A DNA stretch of 40,443 nt, taken from the NCBI GenBank assembly GCA_002633005.1, contig NMRA01000228.1, positions 561,272-601,714 on the forward strand. The letters are read 5' to 3'. The notes beneath the pieces are model-generated. The model was given only the letters and a program-made list of their open reading frames with translations, did not search any database and had not been told where the DNA came from. Source of the DNA: Phoronis australis (lineage: Eukaryota > Phoronida > Phoronidae). Below are positions 22,541-34,700 of the stretch, piece by piece; the first letter of the stretch is position 1; every line of letters starts with the position of its first letter. The position numbers were made by a program, and so were the translations under genes.

Positions 22541-25500
22541 GTTTTACGGTAAGTAAAGTCGCCGCAACTTAGGTGGCTTCGAGTTAATCACCCCAGGTTT
22601 TGAACGATATGTCCTATTTCGCATTGCCGGACTTGATATTCGTGAGCCAATCCTAAGATAGTGCGGCGGTGTCTAAAAATTCATGTTGCTGGATTTTATT
22701 TACTTGGACCTAGATATAATCGCTGGTGATCAATTAATCCCAAATTTTTCATTTCTTAGTTTCACACCTGGACCGTTTAACAAGCATGTTTAATAAATTG
22801 TTTGTGATTTTGTAACTGTTAATCCTAATTAATTGCGTTAAAACTTTGCAAAATAAGCTTTGATTTGCGAATATTGTTGCCAGGCTTATCGTTTTACTGT
22901 CCACGTGGGAGGAGTATTAGCTCGATCTACAAGGTATCTCAAACACTCGTTTTATGTTTTATTTGTAGGCTCTTCTCAAGAACCACCTAATTCCCAAGAA
23001 TGATACAGTGAACACTCACGTCTTCTACATGAAAATGATCGGCGATTACTACCGTTACATTAGCGAAGTAAAGACTGGCAACGACGAAAGTAACATGCTC
23101 ACTTCTTTCTAGGTTGTCGGCCCAGGAAATTCGGGAATCGTTTCATGCGCCCACATATATGTGAGCTCATATTGACGTCATCTCTTTCTTGCCTCCACTG
23201 CTGCATCTCATCTCCCGGCAGACGTGTCCCTATGAAGCTGACTACAGGTTTCTGACTGTTCAGTGGCAATTTTATTTTTTACGTTTGAATTTATATATTC
23301 AGATTTCGTTGATAATTTTTTCAAGAAATTTGGCAAAAGGGTTTTTATTAAAGAGACAAGTGTGCCTCTCCATTGCCAGATGAATTTTCTATCTTCCGAA
23401 CAGCTCAAAGGACCATTAATGAAAAGATGAAAAGTTGCAGATGTCTTTCTGATGAGAAGACCGCCACTGATTTCGATTTTTGAACTTGTGCAACGCCTTT
23501 GTCGACCCGTACAGTGATGATGTTGTTTTTCTTGATTTCCACTGAATCTCTTTAGCCCTTAGAGCAGCATTTTGAAATTTGGCTGTTGCTATTAAGGTGA
23601 CAGGTGTTGGTAAAAGTTTCGGACAGATTCGAATACTACTGTGCCCCCTAGTGGGAATTTTTTTTTCTTGCGTTTTGCCTTTGCATCTTCAGAGTTCATC
23701 ACTTGTTTTTCATGAAACTCGACAAATTGGTTTCTATTATTAAAGAAGAAACTGTGCCTTTCCATTTTCGGATATATTCGATTTGTTTGGCACCATCAGT
23801 GGCCAATTACGTAATTTTCGAGTCCCGTTTTTTGCCGTCCGCCTGTTTTTTGTCAAACTACTCAAAGGGTTATTATGAAAATGGGCAGACATGTTCACTC
23901 TGAGAAAACTTTGACTGTCGTTTATTTTCGGACGGGTTCAGTTGACAGATGTGGCGCCTCCTCATGTTTTTTGGCCTCTGTGCCTGTATCTTCTTAATCC
24001 TTTGCATGGTCTTTGTGAAATTGTGACAAGTGTTTACATATAAATATGTGGGTGCCTACTGCAGTCATCTCTGTCTGGGCGCCCGGCGTCTGCTGCTATA
24101 TCGCCTAAACCCCTTGAAGGATCTTAATGAAATTTGACAGATGTGATCCTGTGAAGCTGACGACAGACAACGACGAGTTTCGGATTAATACGACCACCGC
24201 TCTGTCACCCTAGTTGCAATTTTAGCAAATAGGTTTCTATTTAGGAAGCGACAACGTCTTCTCGTTTTCGGACAGATTTAAGATATTTTACTCCACCTGG
24301 TAGGAATTTAAAAATTTGGTTACGTTTTGACGCTGTCAATAGTAGACTGACACTGGTCTCAGTTCAGTGTTCTGTTTGTGTACTAGCAGATAGCGCTTGA
24401 GTTATGTCCAGATGGTGATGATGTAACTTGGTCACAATAGCAGAGCACGGAAAATTTTATAAGTTCCAGAAATACAGTCTGGAACAGAGCTCACTATAGG
24501 TCGGTAAAATGATTGGGTAGATTCGGAAAGTTCTAGAATGTGCTTGAATTGGTGGAAAGTGCGAGAACATTGTAACAGATTGTCTTTTCAAAGACAGAGT
24601 TGAAAGTTAGTTAAAGTTAGTCTACGTCTGTATCTCCTTAGCCCGTGAAAGGATCTTTGTGAAATTTGGCAAATAGGCCCCTATACTATGGAGATGGTAA
24701 TGTGCGATGACGAGTTTCAGACCAATCCGACTACCACTGTAGCCCCTTGTGGCAATTTCAGTGTTTTTGCGTTTGTCTATCTTTGGAGTTCATCGATGAT
24801 TTTTTGTGTAATTTTGCAATTAGTCTGTTATGAAGGAGAGAGAAGAATGCATTTACATTTTCAGACAGATTCAACATACTCTGCCCCACCTAGTAGCTGT
24901 TGTTATTATTTTTGGCTTTCCGGAGGTCCGCTTCTTTGTCTGCCAAACTAAATGGATCGTTATCAATCGTAGCAGTTGCGTTGCTGATGAGAAAGCAACA
25001 GCAGCAGATCGGACGATTCTACTGTGGAGTACACTGGTAGCGATTTTGTATTTTTGAGATCACAGCTGGATTTTTGTTAAAATTTGGAGGTGTTGTTTTT
25101 CCTATAAATGACTCGAATTTGTCTCCAAACACACCCAAACTCCCGCGATCCACCATATGATAAATTGGCCTACCGAACCTAGGAGTCTACCTTGACCGAA
25201 CTCTGTAGGCTACCGTACGTTCAAATACCTATAAATCCGTAACAGTGAAATAAAACAGCACGTACGTTTGTTCAAGAAATGGACGTATTTGTAAGGGTTT
25301 TACATAAAAATTTGATGATTTATTGGTGTAAAATGATGCATTCAAGCGATAAGTTGACACCAGTAAGCGTGTTGTGAACGACTTTCGTTCGAACCGATTA
25401 CGTCATTGGTTAATTTCAAAACCTCCGCCTGCCGTCAGGTGTCAGGTAAAACAACTGAACTTGCTGTTATTGAGTAGAAATACTCGATCTAAATTGATAC

Positions 25501-26530
25501 AAAATAGGTTGTTTTTGGGGTGGCATTCTCCAGAGACCTCATATACACCAAGCAGACGAACAACGTCAACCCTTCAAACTAAAGTCATTTGAAGACAGAT
25601 GAGGTCACTGTTCATCCGCACGTGCTGACTTAATCCGCTGACATAAACACTTATTCTGTCTAACGCTGATCAGGGGTTCTGCAATACTTTTACCAATCAA
25701 CATACAGCCTCGATGATATAACTCATCAGTTCTGTGTGCATTTATTGAAGTGGTGAAAAGGAAAACGCTTACAAATATTGAAACTAGAGCTAACCCATCT
25801 GATAAACTATTCAGCATGTAATATATAGAGTCAGTCATTGGTCTGCTGATTTGACTGTTATCACTACTATTATCAATATCATTTTTATCATTATCATTAT
25901 TATTAGTAGTAGTAGTAATGTTTATTGTACATCGTAGGCTTTGCCTAATCATACATAAATACATAAATTCAAACGTATATTCTGAATATTTACACGGAGA
26001 GCAGTTCTTCTCTTAACGCCATGACCTTCTGAATATACCATGCGAGGCGCTGGAGGCTGTCATGATTTTTCTGTTGGAATAACCTAACAAGAGAATAGTT
26101 AACATTGACAAACTCTGGAAGATTTCTTCTTGAGTAGAAAAAAACGATTACACACATAATGACTTTTTTGATGTTCTTACGTATGTCTTTACTAATCTAT
26201 CTTTAGTTTTACTTTAATTCTACAAAGTATGTATGATGTATTAGATTCAGTTTGAGAGACCCTAACTATAACATAAATGTACTGAAAATAAAAACTAAAC
26301 TGTGTGCTTTCAATACTGTTTCTAAGAAAATGTACTAACAAGAATCATTTTAATATAATGCATTGATGTACCCAAATGCAGTAAGAGGAGAACAGCACCC
26401 ATCCCCACAACAGGAGTGACTCTCGTGGTACTTGCCACCCCCCCCCCGCCCACGAATAATTTGCAAGTGTAAGGGTGAGGACTTCGAGGCAACCGGCGTA
26501 GGAGAGTGGGAAATGGACAATCGAGAAAAG
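22540..26530 (+). pseudogene. Decayed tandem duplicate of the 14-3-3 locus
   Basis: Diverged homology to the upstream locus runs in the same order and orientation. About 22590-22970 matches 5760-6164 (intron), 22969-23089 matches exon 6165-6285, and 23090-23210 matches the following intron. About 25518-25860 matches 16850-17330 (the intron before the [11 protein letters not shown] exon), and about 26150-26500 matches the 3' UTR at 18590-19050. Counterparts of exons 8483-8640, 17400-17495 and 17834-17881 are absent, so no complete 14-3-3 C terminus can be made from this copy. The remaining exon is open and keeps both splice sites. Repeat fragments of the CTAGTGGC family (for example 23640-23655) fill the gaps. 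Confidence 0.75.
22969..23089 (+). pseudogene. Intact-looking duplicate 14-3-3 exon
   Basis: The exon is flanked by TTATTTGTAG and GTAACA, has the same 121 nt length and phase as 6165-6285, and contains no stop. It reads ALLKNHLIPKN, then [16 protein letters not shown]. The Arg and Tyr matching zeta R127/Y128 are kept, and the second Lys of KMKGD is Ile. Fifteen of 40 codons differ from the upstream exon, 14 of them replacing the amino acid. It could be an exon of a decayed gene or an alternative exon used by a larger transcript. The loss of the partner exons makes decay more likely. Confidence 0.7.
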
Positions 26531-27027
26531 GACGATGATGGCAAAACGTAGAAAAGATAAACGTTCAACTACCAGTGCTAGATTAGCCTTCGGGGATCAG
26601 ACGAGGACATTTCAGGTCCTTAGAAAAAATAACAATTATTGGGAGAGTTGTCACAAGCCAAACAATCCAATTTGACTTCGCTAACCCCCCCCCCCCCCGG
26701 CCCCCCCTCACCTTTCTATTACCTCCACCTGGCCTCCCATTCTCCTGTTGCCGTCAGTTTTGTTCCCTGACTTCCTACATAGGTGAGGGGCAAATCCGGA
26801 GGAGGTAACCATCTGAAGTTGAGTGACCGTTTTTCAGCAATGAGAAAGATGCCTAAGTGTCAGCGCAGACGGATGGGCTGTCTGCTAGCCTCAAGTGAGC
26901 TGACAGCTAACTCACATCCACTGAAGGTGGGGAAATGTAAATTCGGTGAACTATGGGCTATCCAATGGTCAGTTCAGCTAGAATTCACTTGACACAGGCA
27001 GCTCAGTCCGTACCTATCTTTTGTGCT
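26531..27027 (+). other. Intergenic stretch with a poly-C run
   Basis: A C-rich run lies at about 26686-26706. No coding similarity is recognised in the frames around 26783-26992. Confidence 0.4.
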
Positions 27028-27256
27028 CATGCGCGCACCCAGGGGAGGCTCGGGGGGCTCGACCCCATTTGGCAAAGTGGGCCAAAAGGTCCGCCCCGGA
27101 GAGACAAAAAGTCCGAGAAAATGAGGCATAAGTACATTAAACATGCGCAAACGCGCAATCCACAGTGGTGCTCCCGCTTCTTTGTTACCGAAAAGGTCAA
27201 CAAAGTCAGCCTAGGAATTCGAGCCCCCCCCATCTTGAAGGCTGGGTGCGCGCATG
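27028..27256 (-). mobile_element. CATGCGCG MITE, copy M3 (229 bp, complete)
   Basis: It begins CATGCGCGCACCCAG and ends CTGGGTGCGCGCATG, a perfect 15 bp terminal inverted repeat. GTGCT (27023-27027) is exactly repeated at 27257-27261, a 5 bp target duplication. It is oriented opposite to M1 and M2. There is no transposase frame. Confidence 0.88.
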
Positions 27257-27261
27257 GTGCT

Positions 27262-28549
27262 GGTCAAAATTCATTTTATTGGTGTATAGTTTTAGTGCCG
27301 AAAGTTCATTATATTAGTGTCATCACATGGGCGACGCAGCACTGAAAAAAGTGGGGGGTATAGCCCTCCAGCCCCCCTTGTGGTGCACCTCCCATAGACC
27401 ATGGACGGCGCAGCGTTGAAAAAAGTGATGTACTTGACTAGATTTCATATTGCTGCACAACTATGTACTGGTTGGTTGAATTAATAAAAATGTTTCATTC
27501 AAAAAAACTGTTAATATTGCATCTTCAGATAAACATAATTCATTACATAATACTTTTCTTAACATTCTTTGCACATTGGACCAAAGTTTTTGGTGAAATA
27601 GCATTAAAAAATAAATGGATAAATGTTTCGGTCTTCCTGCAAAGTCTTGAATAATTTTATTTTCATTAAATAAAACTTAGTATACACTTTTCTGTGCAAG
27701 TAATAACATTTAAAAGTTCTAATATGAGGGACAACAATTTAAAGGGTTGGGTATACATTTCTACAATTTGCTGGCTGGTATATAATTCTACTAGACTGTG
27801 TTCTATATCAAGAATAGGTGACACAATGAGTAATAAAATGTTTTTAATCCCCTTGGCATTTATTTGTCGAGAAGCTGTGAAAGAAACCATGGAGTTTGCC
27901 GCTTAGCCAGTTCCTTTTGGATTGGCCAAGTATGAAAGGTCGAAACAAAGGAATTGAACTGAATCCAATTCAATACCTTGTGTCTCTTTTTAAACACTTT
28001 CACCAATTTATAATTTCATCCCCTAGCCTCCTAGTGCCCTCCGCATTGAAGTAAAAAAGTCATTTACAATAAACAGTAACACGTTTGAAACAATAAGTTG
28101 AATGAGTCCTGTGAAAATATAAACAACATGAAGCACGGGGTTGTGTTGTTTTATGTTCATTGAGATATGCAAGATGCCAAAAATTGCGGAATGTTGAGGA
28201 ACATTTACAAGATTAGATTGAAGTTTCAATAGATAACGGAATGCACTGTAGCCATGATGCCATACAGATTAGAATTTTCAAATGTAGTTTACTCAGACCT
28301 GGGTCGGTAATTACATCAAAAGTGGAGTAAAAACTCCAACGCGGCCTGTATCTTCTTTGGTCCTAGTCGTGCTTACACTGGTGTTAAGAGATATTCTTTC
28401 GGCTTCGTTTTCGTTAAAACCAGTCCAAAATGAATAATTTTAACGCAAGTCACCCTCCACTAAGACTAAGAACGTATTACATGCCCATTTCAAAACCATT
28501 GGTGTCGCTGCAGGTTCGACCACGACTGTTCTCAGAGGGGAGTTCTCAG
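27262..28549 (+). other. Intergenic AT-rich stretch upstream of IFT70, nothing recognised
   Basis: No gene was found. Two short GC-rich similar phrases (GCAGCACTGAAAAAAGTG near 27338 and GCAGCGTTGAAAAAAGTG near 27410) form a small local duplication. The open frames on both strands near 27660-27900 overlap each other and look like chance. Confidence 0.4.
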
Positions 28550-28678
28550 ATGTCGCTTTATTTCACGTCTGCACATGCGCATTAATAAATTCCTTGACAT
28601 CTGTTGCCAGAGAGTGACGCGAGAACGAAAAACTGTTGAAGAGTATTCTCAAATAAATGAGAAAGGAGATCGAATAGT
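28550..28678 (+). promoter_or_regulatory. IFT70 5' UTR/promoter with a weak X-box (RFX) candidate
   Basis: The half-site GTTGCC (28603-28608) is followed after 4 bp by AGTGAC (28613-28618), about 60-76 bp before the ATG. RFX factors drive ciliary genes through imperfect inverted repeats close to GTNRCC-N(0-3)-RGYAAC. Here the spacer is one base too long and one base of the second half-site is off, so the site is only suggestive. CATGCGC at 28574-28580 is NRF1-like. No TATA box stands out. Confidence 0.3.
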
Positions 28679-28732
28679 ATGGCAGGATTGCAACTCAAAG
28701 AAGGCGAGGCAACCTCTACAATATATGGAATG
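28679..28732 (+). CDS. IFT70: IFT70 exon 1 (start codon)
   Basis: ATG at 28679 opens 18 codons, MAGLQLKEGEATSTIYGM, ending at a GTAACT donor. This aligns with the vertebrate N terminus MAGLSGAQIPDGEFTALVYRL and joins in phase with exon 2 (IKDQKYGEAV). The start was chosen for the MAG match and the correct splice phase. The ATG at 32395 nearer exon 2 gives no family match. The usual DGEFTA is EGEATS here. Confidence 0.82.
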
Positions 28733-31700
28733 GTAACTGAGTTATAAACTTCTTGTGATACTTTGATTTTGATGGGAGCGAGTGAAATTTCTTCTTGGTT
28801 TAAGACATTAAGTGACCACACTCTCTCCAGACTACCGGAGTCACTGTACGACAATGAAGATCAGAACAACTATTATAGGTTTAAAAGGATATATAAACAT
28901 TGTTGACGTCACTTCAGAGGTTGGTTAACATAGGTAGATCGTTAACAGATAAGGCAGTCAGTAAGCGGGTGTTCCAAATCAGGAGGCCCCCACTATGTTA
29001 TTTCAGAAAGGCAGATAGCTTGTAGGCAATGACCATCGCCTCTGTTGGCCCGAACCAGAGGCGATGCAGCTCCTATAGGGGCTCGATACGCCGGAAGCTT
29101 TTCGGCGAATTATGCCTCGCACTGGCTAAAGCATGAAAGTCACGTTGTTATAAATACCTTTTGCATATAGAGGGACACCTTAGGAGGTTGTCGGTGTGTT
29201 TAATTCCTTCCAACTCGAACAAATACTTCCGTTATCGAACTTTTTGTTCGAGCAGTCACTCGTTCAGTTCCCAAAATCGTGAACTCACCATTTTTACACT
29301 GCGCACGCTCCAATTTTTACCGCGCTCGCTAGGTGATGTGACTTCATGACCTCAATCTTTAAATAGGCCAAAGGTGAGCCATTGCGGTCTTGTCAGTCAA
29401 ATGTTCGTTTCCAAAATGCCACCACTTATACTTGTCTTTAATTGGCGTTACTTGAAACTGATTGTATTTCAATGAATTATTGTTTGTATTTGATAAAAAT
29501 AAATGCTGTTGATATATGACATTTAATAGTCTTTGTGCACATATTTGACATTTTAATGTTTAACAACACGGCAAATGCACGGCTGGTTCCCAGCAGCACA
29601 TACGCAAAGGGCCGGAACTTCATCTTTCAAAGTTCGCCTGTAGGACCGCAACTTCTGACCTTCGGCCTGGTTAAAAGAATCTCTTGGTGCGCTGAGTGAA
29701 AATGTTGAGTTCACGATTTTGGGAACTGAAATAGGGACTGCTCGAAGAAAAAGTTTGACAACGGGAGTATTTGTCCGAGTTGGAAGGAATTAAATACATC
29801 GACAACCTCCTAAAGTGTTCCTCTATGCGCAAAAGGTATTATAACAACGTGACTTTGATGGTTTAGTCGGTGCGAGGCAAAATTCGCCCAAAAGCTTCCG
29901 GCGTATGGAGCGCCTATAGGAGCTGCATCGCCTCTGGTGTAATGCAGCCCGGCAAGCTATTCCAGTCCACGATGTTCTAGGAAAGAATGTATTTTTCCTG
30001 TAATCTGTCCTATTTATTGGAATGCTATAGTTGGATGATCTGGTACAGATGTCTGAGACAGTACTTAAGATCTGCTGTAGGGACAACATCAGAGTTGATC
30101 ACCGACTTCTTGTCATATTTGAAAACATTTTTAGCTGACAGATTTTGCATCTGTGGCTAAGTGTGGACCATTTTAAGGTTTCTAACATTGAACCAACAGA
30201 GGATAGACGATTGAACCGTCTCGTGACCCAGCGAGCAGCTCACCTCTGTACTGTCTCTACAGCAGCAATGTCTTTATGGGTATAAGGGTCCCAAACAGTA
30301 GAGGCGTATTCCAATTTGGGTCGAACCATTGTTTTTGTATGCAAACTTCTTACATCGTTGGCTGCTTATACGTAAGTTTCGCCGAAGAAAGCCCAGAGTT
30401 TTATTTGCTTCCTTCTGAATGTAGCTTATATGGGATGACCATTTGAGGTCATGCGAGATGGTGATGCCCAAATATTTAGCCTCCTTGATCGACTTTAGCA
30501 TCTGATTGTGAAGTATACAGGAGGTGATCTGGATTTGGCGTTTTCTGGTCAGGGTGAGGGCACTACACTTGTCTGGGTGGAAAATCATAACCCACCTGTC
30601 CTCCCACAGAGCAAGACTATCTAAATCTGTCTGCAGAGCCTCTCTGTCAGTGGCCGAGTTAGCGATGTAACAAATTGTATCGTCTGCAAATAGTCTGATT
30701 CATGCGCGCACCCAGGGGGGCTCGGGGGGCTCGAACGAGTTGGCGAAGTGGGCAAAAAGGTCTGCCCCCGAGAGACAAAAAGTCCGAGAAAATGGGACAA
30801 AAGTCCACTAAATACACTAAAGCAAAGCACAATTGATAGTGGTGCTCCAGTTTTTTTTGTTTCTTTTTTTTATTTTTTAGTCCGCCGCTCTTTTGTTAGC
30901 AAAAGGTTCACAACAACGGGAAATCGAGCCCCCCCAAATTGAAGGCTGGGTGCGCGCATGTGATTTTAACAGACAGGCCAAGGGGAATATCGTTTATGTA
31001 TAGTAGGAACAAGCAGGGGCCTATTACTGAGCCTTGGGGTACCCAGACTCCAAAGGTATACTTGACGACTTCTCGCCTCTGACAACTACAGCTTGTTGTC
31101 GTCCATTTAGGAAACTTTTTATCCAGTTGTTAACAGTACCTGATATACCGTATTTGTTTAATTTGTGCCTTGGCACTTGGCAGTATTGCAGAGCGCAGGC
31201 ATCCTTAGCTGTCTGATCGTCCCCAGTACACCTAAATATATGTACTAGTACATGGTATGACACTCCGGACAAGGAATTCCTTTGGTGCTTCACTTCAGCT
31301 GTCCATATAAAACACAAAACTCAATAAATTTACACAAAACAGAAGTTCAACAAACCATGAGCAATTGTTCTTTCTTCTACAGTGTCCTGCTCCAACGAGT
31401 TTTCAACAAATTCGCTGTCAAAGCACAAAATTCCGATGCGTACTATCAATTGTGTCCCATGAAAATTGCCGGTTTTGCCACGGAAGGTCACGGCATCAAT
31501 ATGTATTGAGGACGAACAGAAGCTTAGGACGCCTGTGTTGCAGAGCCGGTAGACAGTGACCACCGTCTCGACTCTATCTCTAGGCTAGCTGGCCATTAGA
31601 GACCGAAGCTTTTTGGCTTATTATTTCACACACAGCTTAAACCATCAAAGTCCCCTTGTTCTAAGTACCTGTTGTGCTTAGAGGGATGCCTTGGGAGCCC

Positions 31701-34700
31701 GTCGATGTCTTTAATTCCTTCCAACTCAAATAAATACTTGCATTTACAAACTTTTTCTTTAACAAGTCCTTCATTCAGTTCCAAAAATCGGAAACTGGCC
31801 ATTTTTACACACCGCACGCCAAGGGATATGACGTCATACCTTCTGCTGTGCGCAGTGTAAATGGCCAGGTGCCGATTTGGGGAACTGAACAAAGGACTGC
31901 TCGAAGAAAAAGTTTAATAACGGGAGTATTTTGTTTGAGTTGGAAAGAATTACCGGGTAAATACATCAACGGCCTCCTAAGGTGTCCATCTATGTACAAA
32001 AGGAAGCTTTCGGCACACGAAGTGCCTATAGGAGCTTCACCATCTGTAGTTCACTATATGGTGGTCACTGTCTGTTGCCTTGGCTGACGAACTTTCTGGT
32101 GCTATATGTATCTTCAATGAAGCATGTCTACGAGCATTAAGATGACTTGGTGAAGAATTCGAACTCCACTTTCTTGGTCGCTATTAACTTTTCCAAGGTG
32201 CAGGATAACCACATAGCATTTCATGACGTCATTTGAGTTAGGCCACAACAAGCGCAAGACTGAGCAGAGCACTCGACTTGGCAGCTAACACTTGTAAAAC
32301 GTAGAGTGGGAAGATATCCAGTGAACTTTGTAAGATTTGTGTCCCTTAAACCTTTTCTTTGTTAACTTGAGTGATTTCGTGTAACTTTCTTAAAATGGCG
32401 AGGGAAGCTCGAGTGAACATTAAAAAATATGCAGCATTGGTTGAAAACAGCTGCAATAATCGACTTTTGCTGGCAGCCATGACAATTTTGGTCAATGTAG
32501 AGGTCATTATTTACTCATTGGGATGTTCAGTTTTTGTATGATAACATGAAAGGTCTGAAGCTATCAGTGACCTGTAATAATAAATGAGATTTTCCCTGAT
32601 TCTGATTGGACCGAATATTTGTTTGTATTTGCCACATGTTGTGTTCCAAATGCCATTATAGTTATTCTCACTTCCAAGCCAGTCAGCCATAACTGTCGGT
32701 TCAAATATTGTACAATAACCATTGAATGAAAACACCATTGACACATTTGCCTGAAGTGTTTAAGGCACTAAAACTTAGTAACTGTGACAAAATACACGGG
32801 TTTCTCTCTTGCGTAATCTATGGTGTTATCTTTTTGTCAGATTAAGGACCAAAAATATGGAGAAGCAGTTCAGATATTGAACAACGAACTACAGAAGTAC
32901 CCATCTGTAAGTATATTGTATGATGTTCAATTTTTGTTCATCATATGAAAAATTGTAAGTTCGTGTTGTATTAAGGTTAGGTGAGACCTCATGTTGTATT
33001 GAGGTTAGGTGAGACCTCATGTTATTTTGAGGTTAGGTGAGACCTCATGTTGTATTGAGGTTAGGTGAGACCTCATGTTGTTTTGAGGTTAGGTGAGACC
33101 TCATGTTGTATTGATGTTTGGTGAGACCTCATGTTGTATTAAGGTTAGGTGAGACCTCATGTTGTATTGAGGTTAGGTGAGACTTTATCGACAAGTCTGC
33201 ATTTAGCGAACTATCTACAAAACTATAGAGTTTAACATGAGAAAAATGCTTATTTCTGAAAGCAAAAGCCAGTGTATAATCTGATTTTTGACTTTATGCC
33301 AATCTGCCTTTGATGTTTCCCTACTATAAATTTCAGCTCAGTTTAGCTAAGCATAAAAGATACGACGGTGTCAACATGTCTAACCAAATTTTAATTGATT
33401 TAATATTCAAGGTAAAATCTCGAAAAGTTTGCCAAATTTGGGCATTTTTCTGTTGTCCTACATAACATTGATTTGTTTAGAAAACTAATCCGTAGCCACC
33501 TTGTGTCAAGTAAATTATAATTGTAACATTCTTCCTGGTCTTGACCGTGTTCGTGTTCCCTCTGAAAGCCTTTGATTTTCGGTAACTTCTCTCGTCATCT
33601 CTTGCATGCTTCACTGAAGTACCTTCTGACTCGCCCATTTCAGTCACGTGCTGCCCTGTCTCTGCTTGGATACTGTTACTACCAGAGTCAGGACTTTGTT
33701 AACGCCGCCGACTGTTACGAACAGCTAACACAGACTAACCCTGAAGTTGATGACTACAAGCTGTACTATGCTCAGTCCCTGTACAAGGCGAGTCTGCACC
33801 AGGAAGCAATGAAAGTAGCCTGTCAAATTGACAACACGTCCTACTCTACCAAGGTACTTCAGCACTAGTAGTTCTATGTGATGATAGTTCAAAATTGTTA
33901 GCCAGTCTGAAGCTCTTGTGCTTAATTGGAAGCTTTTGAAGTTTTTAGATATTATGTTAATCCTATCTTCCTTATTGTTTGTGTCTTAAGGCCTGTTTAC
34001 TCTTGTGATCTTTCTGCAATGGAACTATCAAGCGACTTGTGAACACCTCATTGCAGTTGCAGGTGCATGGCGCAACTGTTGAGCAACTGGAGCAAGAACT
34101 AGTTGTCATATAGTGTGGACACCTATTGGTGATTGAAGGAAACTGGGTGTATTTAATGAGATACTGTCTAGTGTTTCCTAGCTGAATGCTAACAGTTTTT
34201 AGGTCTAACAAATGGGGAAGAGATTAACCTTGGATCACAATACTAGAAATATTTACTTCAGGTAACCTTTCAATATGCGAATGGAACTATATTTGGTTAT
34301 AGTGCCCTATCCCAGATATCGTGTGCAAAATTCCAATAGCTTCCATTGATGTCAATCATTTTCAGAGCATAATTATATGCAGTTATTGTAAGCCATAACT
34401 TTTATGAAAGAACTGGTCACATTTTGTGGACAAAAGATCAACTCCTACTGTGGCCATTAATTATTTTCTTCTCAGTTAAACAGTACTGCTGCTATTAAAA
34501 ACACAAAAAATCATTATTAGCCACTAGGCTCACCCTGGAAATGTGGACGTCCCAGGCATGTGTTATTTGCTGGAGGTTTTGTGCAAGGAAAGGCAGTTAA
34601 TTTTTCAAAGAAATTTTACAATAATTTCTTTGTAGATGACCCAAATACATCCAGGTGCATTGAATAAAAGGGATATGGTTATGAAACGGTTTATAGACAG

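Noticed and set aside
32395-32520. ATG in good context (MAREARV) as the IFT70 start
   Set aside because: No similarity to the IFT70 N terminus and no in-phase donor; 28679-28732 matches the family start and splices in frame.
32964-33187. CRISPR-like array of 28 bp repeats
   Set aside because: Units abut without spacers and the locus is a eukaryotic intron; it is a minisatellite.
33572-33643. Upstream extension of IFT70 exon 3 to the ATG at 33572
   Set aside because: The preceding bases end in a pyrimidine tract and CAG; family similarity begins exactly at 33644.
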